Assembly: GCF_030730875.1 (NCBI RefSeq)
Contig: NZ_JAVAMA010000004.1
Span: 1 to 64,000 of the forward strand
DNA: 64,000 bases
Reading direction: 5' to 3'
Source of the DNA: Sphingomonas sp. DG1-23
GTDB taxonomy: Bacteria > Pseudomonadota > Alphaproteobacteria > Sphingomonadales > Sphingomonadaceae
Shown: piece by piece, positions 34,400 through 43,634 of the stretch
Numbering within the stretch: the first letter of the stretch is position 1
How the letters are laid out: every line of letters begins with the position of its first letter
The notes under the pieces: model-generated
Database searches by the model: none
What the model saw: only the letters and a program-made list of their open reading frames with translations
What the model was told of the DNA's origin: nothing
Made by a program: the position numbers and the translations under genes

Positions 34400-35131
34400 A
34401 TGCACCTGCGCGCCGAAGCCATTCTCCTCGCCGTCCGCGCGCATGGCGAGCATGGGGCGGTGGTGCGTGCGTTGACCGAGAATGACGGCCTGCAGCCGGG
34501 CTATGTCCGTGGCGGTCGCTCGCGGGCGTTGCGGCCGGTTCTCCAGCCTTCCAACCTCGTGCTCGGCGAATGGCGGTCGCGGACCGAGGAGCAATTGGCC
34601 GGGGTTACCGTCGAACTGATCCACAGCCGCGCACCGTTGTTCGGCGAGGCGCTTCCCGCCGCGGCGCTGCAATGGGCGACCGCGCTGACCGCGGCGGTGC
34701 TCCCCGACGCGCAGCCTTATCCGCGGCTCTATTCGGCGCTCGACGGGCTGCTGTCGGCGATCGAGGCGGCGCCGGCGGCACGCGGCTGGGCGGTGGCGCT
34801 GGTGCGCTATGAATTGCTGCTGCTCGCCGAGCTCGGTTTCGGGCTCGATCTCGAGCGTTGCGCGGCGACCGGACGCAACGACGAGCTGATGTACGTCAGT
34901 CCGAAGAGCGGCGTCGCGGTGAGCCGGCTCGGGGCGACCGGCTATGAGCGGCAATTGCTGCGGCTGCCGCCTTTCCTGACCGCGGGCGGAGCGGCGGACT
35001 GGGACGACATCGTGGACGGGTTGCGGCTCACCGGCCACTTCCTCCAGCGCGACCTGCTGATCGGCAAGGGCGCCGAGATCGCCGCGGCGCGTTCGCGGCT
35101 GGTCGACCGGCTGATGCGGGCGGTTGCGTAA
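34400..35131 (+). CDS. recO: DNA repair protein RecO
   Basis: A 243-residue protein of the RecFOR pathway that anneals DNA and loads RecA at gaps. N-terminal OB fold: [23 protein letters not shown] and [21 protein letters not shown]. The helical middle contains [23 protein letters not shown], the usual zinc-region equivalent, with few Cys left as in many alphaproteobacteria. The start was set at ATG 34400; the frame upstream lies in the repeat. An out-of-frame ATG 11 bases earlier is closer to the GGGGAGGAA at the end of the repeat, so initiation here may be weak. Confidence 0.92.
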   Translation: MHLRAEAILLAVRAHGEHGAVVRALTENDGLQPGYVRGGRSRALRPVLQPSNLVLGEWRSRTEEQLAGVTVELIHSRAPLFGEALPAAALQWATALTAAVLPDAQPYPRLYSALDGLLSAIEAAPAARGWAVALVRYELLLLAELGFGLDLERCAATGRNDELMYVSPKSGVAVSRLGATGYERQLLRLPPFLTAGGAADWDDIVDGLRLTGHFLQRDLLIGKGAEIAAARSRLVDRLMRAVA

Positions 35132-35203
35132 CCGGGCGGGGGTGGGCATTGCGGCGCGAAACTCCCCTCCCCGAAAAGGGAGGGGTGCAAGAAGGAAATG
35201 TAG

Positions 35204-36256
35204 ATGCCGCTGATTGCTGTTCTGCCCGGCGACGGGATCGGGCCCGAAGTCACCACCCAGGCGCGCCGCGTGCTCGAGGCGCTCGATCTCGGCTTGCAGT
35301 TCGAGGAAGCGCCGGTCGGCGGTGCGGCGTATCTCGTCTCGGGCCGGCCGCTGCCGCCCGAGACGCTGGCGCTGGCCAAGCGCGCCAATGCGGTGCTGTT
35401 CGGCGCGATCGGCGATCCGCGGTTCGAGGCGCTCGAACGGCAATTGCGCCCCGAAGCGGCGCTGCTCGGCATCCGCCGCGAGCTCGGGCTGTTCGCCAAT
35501 ATCCGGCCCGCCACCCTCTTTCCCGGGCTCGAAGGCGCGACTTCGCTCAAGCCCGAGGCAGTGGACGGGCTCGACATCGTCATCGTCCGCGAACTGGTCG
35601 GCGACGTCTATTTCGGCGAGAAGGGCCGGCGCACCAATGTCGAAGGGCTGCGCCAGGGCTATGACGTGATGAGCTACAACGAGGCCGAGGTCGAGCGGAT
35701 CGCGCGGGTCGGCTTCGAGATGGCCAAGCGCCGCAAGAAGAAGCTCTGCTCGGTCGACAAGGCCAATGTGCTCGAGACGTCGCAGCTGTGGCGCGACGTG
35801 GTCAATGAAATGAGCACGGACTATCCTGAAGTCGAATTGACGCACATGTATGTCGATAATGCCGCGATGCAGCTCGTCCGCCAGCCCAACGCATTCGACG
35901 TCATCGTCACCGGAAACCTGTTCGGCGACATCCTTTCCGATCAGGCGAGCATGTGCGCGGGCTCGATCGGGATGCTGCCCTCGGCGTCGCTGCGCGCGTG
36001 GAATGGCGACAACGGCATGTACGAGCCGATCCACGGCAGCGCGCCCGACATCGCCGGGCAGGGCAAGGCCAATCCGTGCGCGGCGATTCTGTCGGCGGCG
36101 ATGCTGCTGCGGCACAGCCTGAGCGACGAGGCTTCTGCGCAGCGGGTCGAGAAGGCCGTCGCGGGCGCGCTGGCCAACGGGGCGCGGACCGCCGATCTGG
36201 GCGGCAGCCTGAGCACGACCGAGATGGGCGACGCGGTGCTGCGGGAACTGGCGTGA
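35204..36256 (+). CDS. leuB: 3-isopropylmalate dehydrogenase
   Basis: A 350-residue NAD-dependent enzyme of leucine synthesis. [13 protein letters not shown] is N-terminal, [16 protein letters not shown] (isopropylmalate contacts) is near 125, and the metal-binding signature [26 protein letters not shown] is near 235. Full length. The ATG has AGAAGGAA 6-8 bases upstream. The stop overlaps the GTG of the next gene (GTGA). Confidence 0.97.
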   Translation: MPLIAVLPGDGIGPEVTTQARRVLEALDLGLQFEEAPVGGAAYLVSGRPLPPETLALAKRANAVLFGAIGDPRFEALERQLRPEAALLGIRRELGLFANIRPATLFPGLEGATSLKPEAVDGLDIVIVRELVGDVYFGEKGRRTNVEGLRQGYDVMSYNEAEVERIARVGFEMAKRRKKKLCSVDKANVLETSQLWRDVVNEMSTDYPEVELTHMYVDNAAMQLVRQPNAFDVIVTGNLFGDILSDQASMCAGSIGMLPSASLRAWNGDNGMYEPIHGSAPDIAGQGKANPCAAILSAAMLLRHSLSDEASAQRVEKAVAGALANGARTADLGGSLSTTEMGDAVLRELA

Positions 36257-37356
36257 TCCCCGACCTGCTCGAGCTCGCGGTCGTCATCCCGACGTTCAAC
36301 GAGCGGGGCAACGTGCCCGTGCTGATCGCCAAGCTCGACCAGGCGCTGGCAGGACGCAATTGGGAAGCGATCTTCGTCGACGACGACAGCCCGGACGGCA
36401 CCGCCGCGGCGGCGCGCGAGCTGGGGCGAGTCGACAGGCGCGTCCGGGTGATCCAGCGGATCGGGCGGCGCGGGCTGTCCTCGGCGTGCATCGAGGGGAT
36501 GTGCGCGACCGCCGCGCCGTTCGTTGCGGTGATCGACGGCGACCTCCAGCATGACGAGACCATCCTGCCGGCGATGCTCGACGCGCTCGAGGGGGACGAC
36601 AGCCTCGAGGTGGTGGTCGGATCGCGCTTCGTCGCGGGCGGCGGTACCGGCGAATGGGACCGCGACCGGGTCGCCAAATCGGCATTCGCGACCCGGCTGT
36701 CGCGACAGGTGCTCAAGGCCGATCTCAGCGATCCGATGAGCGGCTTCTTCATGATCCGCACCCAGATCGTCCGCGATCTGGTGCCGACCCTGTCGGGGAT
36801 CGGCTTCAAGATCCTGCTCGACATCATGACCGCCGCGCCGCACCCGCTCAAATTCCGAGAGCTTCCCTATACTTTCCGCGTCCGGACCGAAGGCGAGAGC
36901 AAGCTCGATCACGTCGTCGCGATGGAATATCTGATTGCGCTCTACGACCGGATGTTCGGCAAAGTCGTGCCGGTGCGCTTCGCGATGTTCTCCGCGATCG
37001 GGGCGCTGGGGGCGGCGGTGCATTTCGTCGTGTTGGGGGTGTTGTTCCGGCTGCTCGACTGGCCGTTCGTCACCGGGACGATCGTCGCCACCTTCGTCGC
37101 GATGACGTTCAATTTCTTCCTCAACAACACGCTGACCTATCGCGAGCAAAGGCTCAAGGGCGCGCGCGAACTGATCGCCGGCTGGGTGAGCTTCTGCCTC
37201 GTCTGCGCAGTGGGGGCGGCGGCGAACGTCGGAGTGTCGGCGTTCCTCCACAATGTCCAGCACGGCGACTGGCGGCTGTCGGCGCTGGCGGGAATCGCAG
37301 TGGCGGCGGTATGGAATTTCGCTTTGTCGTCGCGGTTTACGTGGGGGCGATACTAA
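36253..37356 (+). CDS. GT2 glycosyltransferase fused to GtrA-like membrane domain
   Basis: A 367-residue protein. Residues about 8-225 are a polyprenol-phosphate sugar transferase (dolichol-phosphate mannose synthase-like): [24 protein letters not shown] and VIDGDLQHD (metal DxD) are present. Residues about 240-365 hold four membrane helices of the GtrA type. It would charge undecaprenyl phosphate with a sugar for export. The GTG start overlaps the leuB stop. A PMT-type mannosyltransferase gene lies nearby at 37501 and could use its product. Confidence 0.9.
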   Translation: MIPDLLELAVVIPTFNERGNVPVLIAKLDQALAGRNWEAIFVDDDSPDGTAAAARELGRVDRRVRVIQRIGRRGLSSACIEGMCATAAPFVAVIDGDLQHDETILPAMLDALEGDDSLEVVVGSRFVAGGGTGEWDRDRVAKSAFATRLSRQVLKADLSDPMSGFFMIRTQIVRDLVPTLSGIGFKILLDIMTAAPHPLKFRELPYTFRVRTEGESKLDHVVAMEYLIALYDRMFGKVVPVRFAMFSAIGALGAAVHFVVLGVLFRLLDWPFVTGTIVATFVAMTFNFFLNNTLTYREQRLKGARELIAGWVSFCLVCAVGAAANVGVSAFLHNVQHGDWRLSALAGIAVAAVWNFALSSRFTWGRY

Positions 37357-37360
37357 CAAT

Positions 37361-37494
37361 CCCTCGCCCTTTGGGAGAGGGAGGGAGCCGCGTAGCGGCG
37401 GAAGGGTGAGGGTGAACGGGTGCGACAAGTCACCCTCACCCTTCCCACGCGCTTCGCGCGCGGGCCCCTTCCCGCTCCCGAAGGGAGCGGGAGT
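37361..37494. repeat. Intergenic palindromic element (CCCTCACCCTT family)
   Basis: Arms GGCGGAAGGGTGAGGGTGAA and TCACCCTCACCCTTCCC, with flanking CCCTTTGGGAGAGG and CCGCTCCCGAAGGGAGCGGG hairpins. Related to 40610-40706 and 63469-63561. It separates convergent genes. Confidence 0.75.
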
Positions 37495-37500
37495 CTTGGC

Positions 37501-38766
37501 CTACCGCCAGCTCGGGAACCACATCCAGTAGGCGAAGCCCTGCGCGTTGGGCAGCGGCGACGCGGCGAGGATCGGGTAGAAATAGACGAACATCGCGAGC
37601 GCGGCGAAGACGAACCATTCCTCGCGCCCCTTGCCCCGGCCGCGGTCGAAATGGTGGAACGCCGCCGCGAGCACGAGGCACAGGAAGATGCCCGAGAGGT
37701 GGTAGTAATAATAGAAGCCGATCGACTTGGGGATCACGACATAGATGCCGAGGCTGACGATCCACAGCAAAGCCACCGCCAGCGGCCGGATCGCCTTGTC
37801 GCGCAGCCACGCCCATAGGCAGGCGAGCACCGCGACCAGCCCGCCCCACATGATCACCGGATTGCCGATCAGCAGCACCCCGCGCTGCGCGCCGTCGTCC
37901 CATTCATAGAAATACCAGATCGGGCGGAGCATCAGCGGCCAGCTCCACCAATCGGACTGATAGGTGTGCTTCGCCAATATTTGCGTCTGGAGCGCGTACA
38001 TCTCGCTTTGGAGCGGGATCAGGCCGGCGAGGGTGAGCGGATCGCGTTGATAGAAAAAGGCGGGGAGGAAGGTCAGGAAATAGGTGACGATGCTCACCCC
38101 GCCGAGGATCGCGAGCCCTGAAATCGTGCCGAGGCCGGGCCAGTGGACCAGGGTTCTGGCGCGGCCGTCGCGCAGGCGGATGACGAGAAAGGCGAGCCCG
38201 GCGAGCGCGACATAGGGGATCGCCGCCCATTTGGTGCCGACCGCGAGCCCGAACAGGATCGCCGCGCCGATCCAGCGACGGCGGACCTGGCCGGGTGTGC
38301 CGCGCATCGCCCAGAGCATCAGGACCAACGCCCAGAGCAGGAAGGCGCCGAGAAAGATGTCGAGCATCGCGGTGCGGGCCTGGACGTAGACGGTCTGGTT
38401 GAGCGCGGTGAGGACCGCGCCGACGAGCGCGGCGCGCATCGAGCCGAGAAGGAGCCAGAGCAAGGCGAAGGCGCCGAGCACGGTCGCGGTGCCGGCGAGT
38501 GCCGGGAAGGCGCGCCAGCCGATCGGATTGTCGCCGAAGATCACGATTCCCGCCCCGATCAGCTCCTTGCCGACGAGCGGATGCTCGACATTGCGCGGGC
38601 CTTCGAGATCGAGCAGCGCGTGTGCGGCGGGGACGTAATGGACTTCGTCGAACATGATCCGGCCCGGCCGGTCGAGATGGATCGTGAAGAGCGTCTGCGC
38701 GGCTAGCCCCAGCAGCAAGGCAACGAGCCAGGGGCGGGTGCGGAGGGCCTTGAGGCGATCGAGCAT
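37501..38766 (-). CDS. Phospholipid-carrier-dependent mannosyltransferase (PMT family)
   Basis: A 421-residue membrane protein with about nine to ten hydrophobic helices. The first loop has MFDEVHYVPAA with Asp40-Glu41, the catalytic pair of PMT-type GT-C enzymes, followed by NVEHPLVGKELI. It resembles bacterial protein O-mannosyltransferases (RIMFDEVHY, LDIFLGAF, GTKWAAIPYV) that take mannose from a polyprenyl carrier to Ser/Thr of exported proteins. It converges on the GT2-GtrA gene, which could supply the carrier sugar. Acceptors unknown; Thr-rich lipoproteins such as those at 7669 and 60185 would be candidates. Confidence 0.88.
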   Translation of the reverse strand: MLDRLKALRTRPWLVALLLGLAAQTLFTIHLDRPGRIMFDEVHYVPAAHALLDLEGPRNVEHPLVGKELIGAGIVIFGDNPIGWRAFPALAGTATVLGAFALLWLLLGSMRAALVGAVLTALNQTVYVQARTAMLDIFLGAFLLWALVLMLWAMRGTPGQVRRRWIGAAILFGLAVGTKWAAIPYVALAGLAFLVIRLRDGRARTLVHWPGLGTISGLAILGGVSIVTYFLTFLPAFFYQRDPLTLAGLIPLQSEMYALQTQILAKHTYQSDWWSWPLMLRPIWYFYEWDDGAQRGVLLIGNPVIMWGGLVAVLACLWAWLRDKAIRPLAVALLWIVSLGIYVVIPKSIGFYYYYHLSGIFLCLVLAAAFHHFDRGRGKGREEWFVFAALAMFVYFYPILAASPLPNAQGFAYWMWFPSWR

Positions 38767-38808
38767 GGCTGGGTGGTAGCCGAAGCTTTGCGCGCGACGA
38801 ACCTAAAA

Positions 38809-38935
38809 TCCTCCCTCGCGTAAGCGGGGGAGGTGGCGCCGAGGGCGACGGACGGGGCCTGGCCGCAAGCAGGTCGTTCGTGGAGAGGCCCCCGTCAGCT
38901 TCGCTGCCACCTCCCCCGCTGCGCGAGGGAGGATT
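38809..38935. repeat. Intergenic palindromic element (CCTCCCTCGCG family)
   Basis: Outer arms ATCCTCCCTCGCGTAAGCGG and CCCCGCTGCGCGAGGGAGGA, with GGAGGTGGC and GCCACCTCC inside. It fills the gap between the PMT gene and metZ. No SAM riboswitch pattern is seen here. Confidence 0.8.
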
Positions 38936-38980
38936 AGAGGGTGGTTGACGTGGGCGGCCTCCCCCCGGCAAAGCGAAATC

Positions 38981-40189
38981 ATGAAACGTCGTACCGGCCA
39001 GGACCGCAGCGTCACCCGCAACTGGAAGCCCGCAACGCAGGCGATCCGTGGCGGGACGATGCGATCCGAGTTCGGCGAGACCAGCGAAGCGCTCTTTCTC
39101 AGCTCGGGCTATGCCTATGACTGCGCGGGCGACGCCGCGGCGCGGTTCGCCGGCGAGCAGCAGGGCATGACCTATTCGCGGCTGCAGAACCCGACCGTGC
39201 AGATGCTCGAGGAGCGGATCGCCTTGCTCGAAGGCGCCGAAGCGTGCCGGACGATGGCATCGGGAATGGCGGCGATGACCGCGGCCCTGCTGTGCCAGCT
39301 CGAGGCGGGCGACCATCTGGTCGGCGGGCGTGCGGCGTTCGGATCGTGCCGCTGGCTGACCGATACCCTGCTGCCCAAATTCGGCATCCAGACGACGATC
39401 GTCGACGCGCGCGATGCCCAGCAGTTCGAGGATGCGGTGCGGCCGAACACCAGGGTGTTCTTCTTCGAGACCCCCGCCAATCCGACGATGGACGTGGTCG
39501 ATCTCGAAGCGGTGTGCGGCATTGCGAAGCGGCACGGTATCACGACGGTGGTCGACAATGCCTTTGCCACCGCGGCGCTGCAGCGGCCGATGGAGTTCGG
39601 CGCGGACGTGGTCGCCTATTCGGCGACCAAGATGATGGATGGGCAGGGGCGCGTGCTCGCGGGTGCGGTCACCGGCAGCGAGGACTTCATCAACAACATT
39701 CTGCTGCCCTTCACCCGCAACACCGGGCCGACCTTGAGCCCGTTCAACGCCTGGGTGGTGCTCAAGGGGCTCGAGACGCTCGACCTGCGCATCCGCCGGC
39801 AGAGCGCGAATGCGCTCGAGGTCGGCCGCTTTCTCGAAGGCCGGGTGCCGCGGATCAACTTCCCCGCATTGCCGAGCCATCCGCAGCACAATCTGTTCAC
39901 CCGCCAGATGGACGCCGCCGGGCCGATCTTCTCGTTCGAGGTCGAGGGCGGGCGCAACCAGGCGCATGCCCTGCTCGACGCGCTCGAGCTGATCGACATC
40001 TCGAACAATATCGGCGACTCGCGCTCGCTGATGACGCATCCTTCGTCGACGACGCATTATGGCGTCGCCGAGGAGAAGAGGATCGAGATGGGCGTGACCG
40101 AAGGCATGCTGCGGCTCAACGTCGGCCTCGAGGACCCCGAGGATCTGATCACCGATCTCGATCAGGCGCTGGGCCGGGCCGGCCTGTGA
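38981..40189 (+). CDS. metZ: O-succinylhomoserine sulfhydrylase
   Basis: A 402-residue PLP enzyme that makes homocysteine for methionine synthesis. The start MKRRTGQDRSVTRNWKPATQ fits alphaproteobacterial MetZ. YSATKMMDGQGRVLAG near residue 212 holds the PLP lysine, and GMTYSRLQNPTV near 62 and FFETPANPTMD are the other motifs. C-terminal SSTTHYGVAEEKRI is typical. It stops in an overlap with apaG (GTGA). A cystathionine gamma-synthase would look similar, but the N-terminal pattern favours MetZ. Confidence 0.93.
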   Translation: MKRRTGQDRSVTRNWKPATQAIRGGTMRSEFGETSEALFLSSGYAYDCAGDAAARFAGEQQGMTYSRLQNPTVQMLEERIALLEGAEACRTMASGMAAMTAALLCQLEAGDHLVGGRAAFGSCRWLTDTLLPKFGIQTTIVDARDAQQFEDAVRPNTRVFFFETPANPTMDVVDLEAVCGIAKRHGITTVVDNAFATAALQRPMEFGADVVAYSATKMMDGQGRVLAGAVTGSEDFINNILLPFTRNTGPTLSPFNAWVVLKGLETLDLRIRRQSANALEVGRFLEGRVPRINFPALPSHPQHNLFTRQMDAAGPIFSFEVEGGRNQAHALLDALELIDISNNIGDSRSLMTHPSSTTHYGVAEEKRIEMGVTEGMLRLNVGLEDPEDLITDLDQALGRAGL

Positions 40190-40599
40190 GCGATGCGGTG
40201 ATGAAGGCGCTGTTCACCGACGAGGCCGAAACCCGCGGCATCGTGGTGCGCGTCTCCGTCTCCTATCTGCCCGAACAGTCCGAGCCGCAGCGCGGCCGCT
40301 GGTTCTGGGCCTATCATATCCGCATCGAGAATGCCGGGCCGTTCACCGTGCAATTGCTCACCCGCCACTGGGTGATCACCGACGGGCGCGGGGTGCGGCA
40401 CAGCGTCGAGGGCGAGGGCGTGGTCGGCGAGCAGCCGATGATCGAGCCGGGCGCGAGCTTCGACTATGTCTCGGGCTGCCCGCTGTCGACGCCGACCGGA
40501 CACATGCAGGGCAGCTATCACATGATCGGCGAGGACGGCGCGGCGTTCGACGTGGCGATCCCGAAATTCGCGCTGGTCGCGCCGGCGGTGACGGGGTGA
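40186..40599 (+). CDS. apaG: ApaG (DUF525) protein
   Basis: A 137-residue single-domain protein of FnIII-like fold. VRVSVSYLPEQSEP, FWAYHIRIENAG, LLTRHWVITDG and GEQPMIEPGASFDYVSGCPL with TPTGHMQGSYHM follow the ApaG pattern throughout. GTG at 40186 overlaps the metZ stop; ATG at 40201 is an alternative. Biological role is not firmly known; in this group it usually neighbours metZ, as here. Confidence 0.93.
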   Translation: MSDAVMKALFTDEAETRGIVVRVSVSYLPEQSEPQRGRWFWAYHIRIENAGPFTVQLLTRHWVITDGRGVRHSVEGEGVVGEQPMIEPGASFDYVSGCPLSTPTGHMQGSYHMIGEDGAAFDVAIPKFALVAPAVTG

Positions 40600-40609
40600 A
40601 GAACAATGG

Positions 40610-40706
40610 TCGCCCTCACCCTTTCGCGGCTTGGCCGCTCCCTCCCTCTCCCGATGGGAGAGAGAAGGGGCCCGCGCCGCGAAGCGGCGTGGGAAGGGTG
40701 AGGGTG
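40610..40706. repeat. Intergenic palindromic element (CCCTCACCCTT family)
   Basis: Arms CGCCCTCACCCTTTCGCGGC and GGGAAGGGTGAGGGTGATC, with TCCCGATGGGAGA in the middle. It is just upstream of the LysR gene. Confidence 0.8.
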
Positions 40707-40714
40707 ATCCTGCA

Positions 40715-41506
40715 ATGAAGCGTACCCATCTCCCGCTCAACGGCCTGCGCGTGCTCGACGCGGCAGCGCGGCATCTTTCGTTCACGCGCGCGGCGGACGA
40801 GCTGGCGGTGACGCCGGCCGCGGTGGGGCAGCAGATCCGGGCGCTGGAGGATACGCTGGGCGTGGTGCTGTTCCGCCGCACCACCAAGGGGCTCGAGCTG
40901 ACCCCGGAGGCGGAGGCGGGGCTGGCGGCGCTGCGTGCCGGCTTCCTCCAGTTCGAGGAATCGGTGCGGGCGATGCAGGCGGGGCAGTCGTCCAAGTCGC
41001 TGACCATCGCGGCGCCGCGCGACCTCAGCGCCAAATGGCTGATGCCGCGGCTCGCCGAGATCGCGCGGAGCGACGGCGAATTGCGCTTCATGCTGGTCCC
41101 CGCCGACGAGGCGATCGACTTCACCGAAGCCAATCTCGACCTCGCCATCCGCTGGGGCGAAGGGCCTGGCGAGCATGAGGGCGAGGCGCTGGAAAGCGAC
41201 GGCATGGTCACGGTCGAGCGGCCGGGCGGCGGTGCCGACACGCCGATCGCATGGGCGGGCTGCCTCGCCGAAGATGCGGGATCGCTGGTGCGCGTCGCCG
41301 ATGCCGGGCTCGCGCTCGACGCCGCGGCCGAGGGGCTGGGGCGCGCGACGGTGCCCGAGCTCATTGCGCGTGCGGATATCGCGAGCGGGCGTGTCGCGGC
41401 GGTGGGCGAGGCAAAGGCGTCGCGGCTCGGCTACTGGCTGGTCGCGCCGCTGCCGCAATGGCGCCAGAAGAAAGTGAAGGCGCTGGTCGAAGCTCTGGGA
41501 GCCTGA
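40715..41506 (+). CDS. LysR family transcriptional regulator (GcvA-like)
   Basis: A 263-residue regulator. The winged helix-turn-helix at 1-65 starts LPLNGLRVLDAAARHLSFTRAADEL and continues VTPAAVGQQIRALEDTLGVVLFRR, very close to GcvA-type. The effector domain from about 90 (SLTIAAPRDLSAKWLMPRL) is shorter than usual, with a total length about 40 residues below the family norm, so the second lobe is reduced. The start was placed at the ATG after the repeat. Target not evident. Confidence 0.9.
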   Translation: MKRTHLPLNGLRVLDAAARHLSFTRAADELAVTPAAVGQQIRALEDTLGVVLFRRTTKGLELTPEAEAGLAALRAGFLQFEESVRAMQAGQSSKSLTIAAPRDLSAKWLMPRLAEIARSDGELRFMLVPADEAIDFTEANLDLAIRWGEGPGEHEGEALESDGMVTVERPGGGADTPIAWAGCLAEDAGSLVRVADAGLALDAAAEGLGRATVPELIARADIASGRVAAVGEAKASRLGYWLVAPLPQWRQKKVKALVEALGA

Positions 41507-41534
41507 CGATGCCGGCGCCTGGCGCCCTGCTGCA

Positions 41535-42080
41535 ATGAGCGGCCCCGCGCCGCGGCCGACCGTGGTGCTGGAAAGCGCGCGGCTGCGCTTGCGTCCGGGC
41601 GTGGCGAGCGATGCGGAGGCACTCCACCCGGCGTTCGCCGACCACGATCTGATGCGCTGGTGGTCGAACGCGCCGCATGAAACGATCGCGCAGACCCGCG
41701 CCGATCTGGCCCAGCGCGCGCCCGAATGGCGGCGCTGGATCATCACGCTGCAGGAGAATGACCGGGCGATCGGTTTCGTCGCGGCCGGCGAGAAGCGCCA
41801 GGGCAATGTCAGCGAGATCGGCTATTTGCTGGCGCGCCAATATTGGGGGACCGGCATGGCTGCCGAAGCGGTGAGCCGGGTGATCGATCAAATCTTCGCC
41901 GAGGGGCAGAGGCGGGTGTTCGCCGATACCGATCCGGACAATGCGGGATCGCGGCGGCTGCTCGAACGGCTGGGCTTCCGGCTCGAGGGCGTGCTGCGCG
42001 GCGAATGGGAGACGCATATCGGCGTGCGCGACACCGCTTTGTACGGCCTGTTGCGGGAGGAATGGCGTGGCGCCGCCTGA
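41535..42080 (+). CDS. GNAT N-acetyltransferase (RimJ/RimL type)
   Basis: A 181-residue acetyltransferase. ESARLRLRPGVASDAEAL is the N-terminal strand. EIGYLLARQYWGTGMAAEAVSRVID carries the acetyl-CoA loop, and DPDNAGSRRLLERLGFRLEGVLRG is the C-terminal pattern of the RimJ/RimL-like group. It lies 28 bases after the LysR gene. Its 3' end overlaps the next small gene. The substrate (protein N-terminus or small amine) cannot be told from the sequence. Confidence 0.9.
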   Translation: MSGPAPRPTVVLESARLRLRPGVASDAEALHPAFADHDLMRWWSNAPHETIAQTRADLAQRAPEWRRWIITLQENDRAIGFVAAGEKRQGNVSEIGYLLARQYWGTGMAAEAVSRVIDQIFAEGQRRVFADTDPDNAGSRRLLERLGFRLEGVLRGEWETHIGVRDTALYGLLREEWRGAA

Positions 42081-42318
42081 CTTGAAGGATCCATTGCAGC
42101 GGGCCGCCTATCGGCAGGAGCTCGCCGGCATCGGCCTGCGGATGCGGCGCTGGGGGATCGGGATCTCGCTGGCAGGCGCATTGTTGGTGCTGGCGTATCG
42201 GCGGGGCCTCGCAGTGCCGCTCTGGGCCGGCGTCGGCGTGCTCGGGATCGGCATGCTGGTGCTGGTCGCGGCGATCTCGACACGGGCGACCTATCACCGG
42301 CTGCGGATGCGGAGCTAG
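42067..42318 (+). CDS. Small two-helix membrane protein, 83 aa
   Basis: A GTG at 42067 inside the end of the GNAT gene opens a frame with two hydrophobic segments (about 30-44 and 51-69) and short basic ends. Overlap of 14 bases suggests coupling to the acetyltransferase. Its stop overlaps that of the convergent beta-lactamase-like gene by 4 bases. No family recognised. Confidence 0.65.
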   Translation: MAPPDLKDPLQRAAYRQELAGIGLRMRRWGIGISLAGALLVLAYRRGLAVPLWAGVGVLGIGMLVLVAAISTRATYHRLRMRS

Positions 42319-43634
42319 GGCGCAGCGCGCTCGGCGGCACGGCTGATGAGCGTGATGAAGCGGGTTTCCTCGACGGCGCGGGCAGGGTCGTTCCAGCTTC
42401 CGGTCAGTACGTACCAGGTGCCGTCCTTCGCCCGCAGGAGCAGCGTCATGTTGATCACGCCGGTCTCCGAGCCGCCTTTGTAGCCGACCCATTGCCATTT
42501 CGCCGCAGCGCCCGGCGCGATGCCGGGATTCCTGGAAAGGACCGCGCGCGCGTCGGCGCCCTTGGGGCCTTCGGTGTTGCGGCGCAGCCAGTCCATCACG
42601 CGGACGAGATCCATGGGGGACAGGAACCATTCGATCTGCTCGATCCGCACCGGCTTGCCGTCGCGGAACAGGGTCGGGCGGATCAGCAATGCCGGCAGAT
42701 CGGCGACTTCGCCGTCGAGCATGCGACGGCGGCCGGCCTCGTCCGCGGCGAGATAACGGCCGGCGAGGTCGTTCGCGTCGATGCCCTTGAGCTTGAACAG
42801 CTCCATCGTCGACAGGAACGGGCGGTTGCGCGCGGGATCCGCGACGCCGACGACCGGGAGCATCGCCTCGACCTTCGCGCGGCCGAGCGTCTTCAGCAGG
42901 ACATCGGTCGCGCTGTTGTCGCTGATCGAGATCATCTGGGTGGCGAGCTCGCGCAAGCTGACCTGCGTGCCTTTGGGCCTGAGATTATAGCCGCCGCCGG
43001 GAAGCACAGACCCGTCGAGCGTGACCAGATCGTCCCATTTGCGTTCGCCGGCATTGGTGGCGCGGACGAGTTCGGCGAGGACGATCAGCTTGAACGCCGA
43101 GCCGATCGCGAACGGCGTATCGGCCCGATGCCCGTCGAGGATCGCGGGCGTGCCGCTTCCCAGCCGCGCCAGCGCGAAGCCGGTGGCGCCGTGGAGCCGC
43201 TCGAGCGCGGCGGTCGCGTCCGCCAGCGTCGTCTCGGGTGCGCCCACGTCGCGGATCACCAGCGTCGATACGCGATGCGGCGCATCGGGCTCGACGGCGA
43301 TCTGGAACGAAACGGTCGCGTCGCGATAATCGACCCGCACCAGGGCCGAATGGGCGTTCTCGGCGACCACGCTCCCGAGCCGCTGCACCGGCCCGTTGGC
43401 GGCGACGAGCTGGGCGGCGATCGCATCGAATTTGGGCTTGGGGACCTCCGTCTGGAGGCCGGGGGCGAAAAAGCTCTCATAGCTTCCGGTGCCCGACAGC
43501 AAGGGGACCAACGCTTCTATTCGCGCCCGAAGCGCCGGAGATGCCTGGGCTGCAGAGGACGGCGTCTGCTGCGGGTGGGCGGCAAGCGGCGAAGCCAGTG
43601 CGAGCAGCAATGGCGGGAAAAGGCCGCCCGTCAC
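42315..43634 (-). CDS. Class A beta-lactamase-like serine hydrolase
   Basis: A 439-residue exported protein (signal about 1-19). A non-catalytic domain of about 140 residues (Cpx/NTF2-like feel, SFQIAVEPDAPHRVSTLVI) precedes the beta-lactamase fold. The active-site motifs are SAFK at 179-182, SDN at 238-240 and KGG near 390 (VGYKGGSETGV). KGG in place of KTG and the extra domain argue for a cell-wall or signalling hydrolase rather than a resistance enzyme. It overlaps the next minus-strand gene at 43631 by 4 bases. Confidence 0.85.
   Translation of the reverse strand: MTGGLFPPLLLALASPLAAHPQQTPSSAAQASPALRARIEALVPLLSGTGSYESFFAPGLQTEVPKPKFDAIAAQLVAANGPVQRLGSVVAENAHSALVRVDYRDATVSFQIAVEPDAPHRVSTLVIRDVGAPETTLADATAALERLHGATGFALARLGSGTPAILDGHRADTPFAIGSAFKLIVLAELVRATNAGERKWDDLVTLDGSVLPGGGYNLRPKGTQVSLRELATQMISISDNSATDVLLKTLGRAKVEAMLPVVGVADPARNRPFLSTMELFKLKGIDANDLAGRYLAADEAGRRRMLDGEVADLPALLIRPTLFRDGKPVRIEQIEWFLSPMDLVRVMDWLRRNTEGPKGADARAVLSRNPGIAPGAAAKWQWVGYKGGSETGVINMTLLLRAKDGTWYVLTGSWNDPARAVEETRFITLISRAAERAAP

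Noticed and set aside
38767..38980. SAM-II riboswitch upstream of metZ
   Set aside because: The gap is filled by a palindromic element; the conserved pseudoknot pattern of SAM-II was not found.
42315..43634. Acquired beta-lactam resistance gene
   Set aside because: The KGG motif, extra domain, normal GC and lack of mobile elements argue for a native envelope hydrolase.
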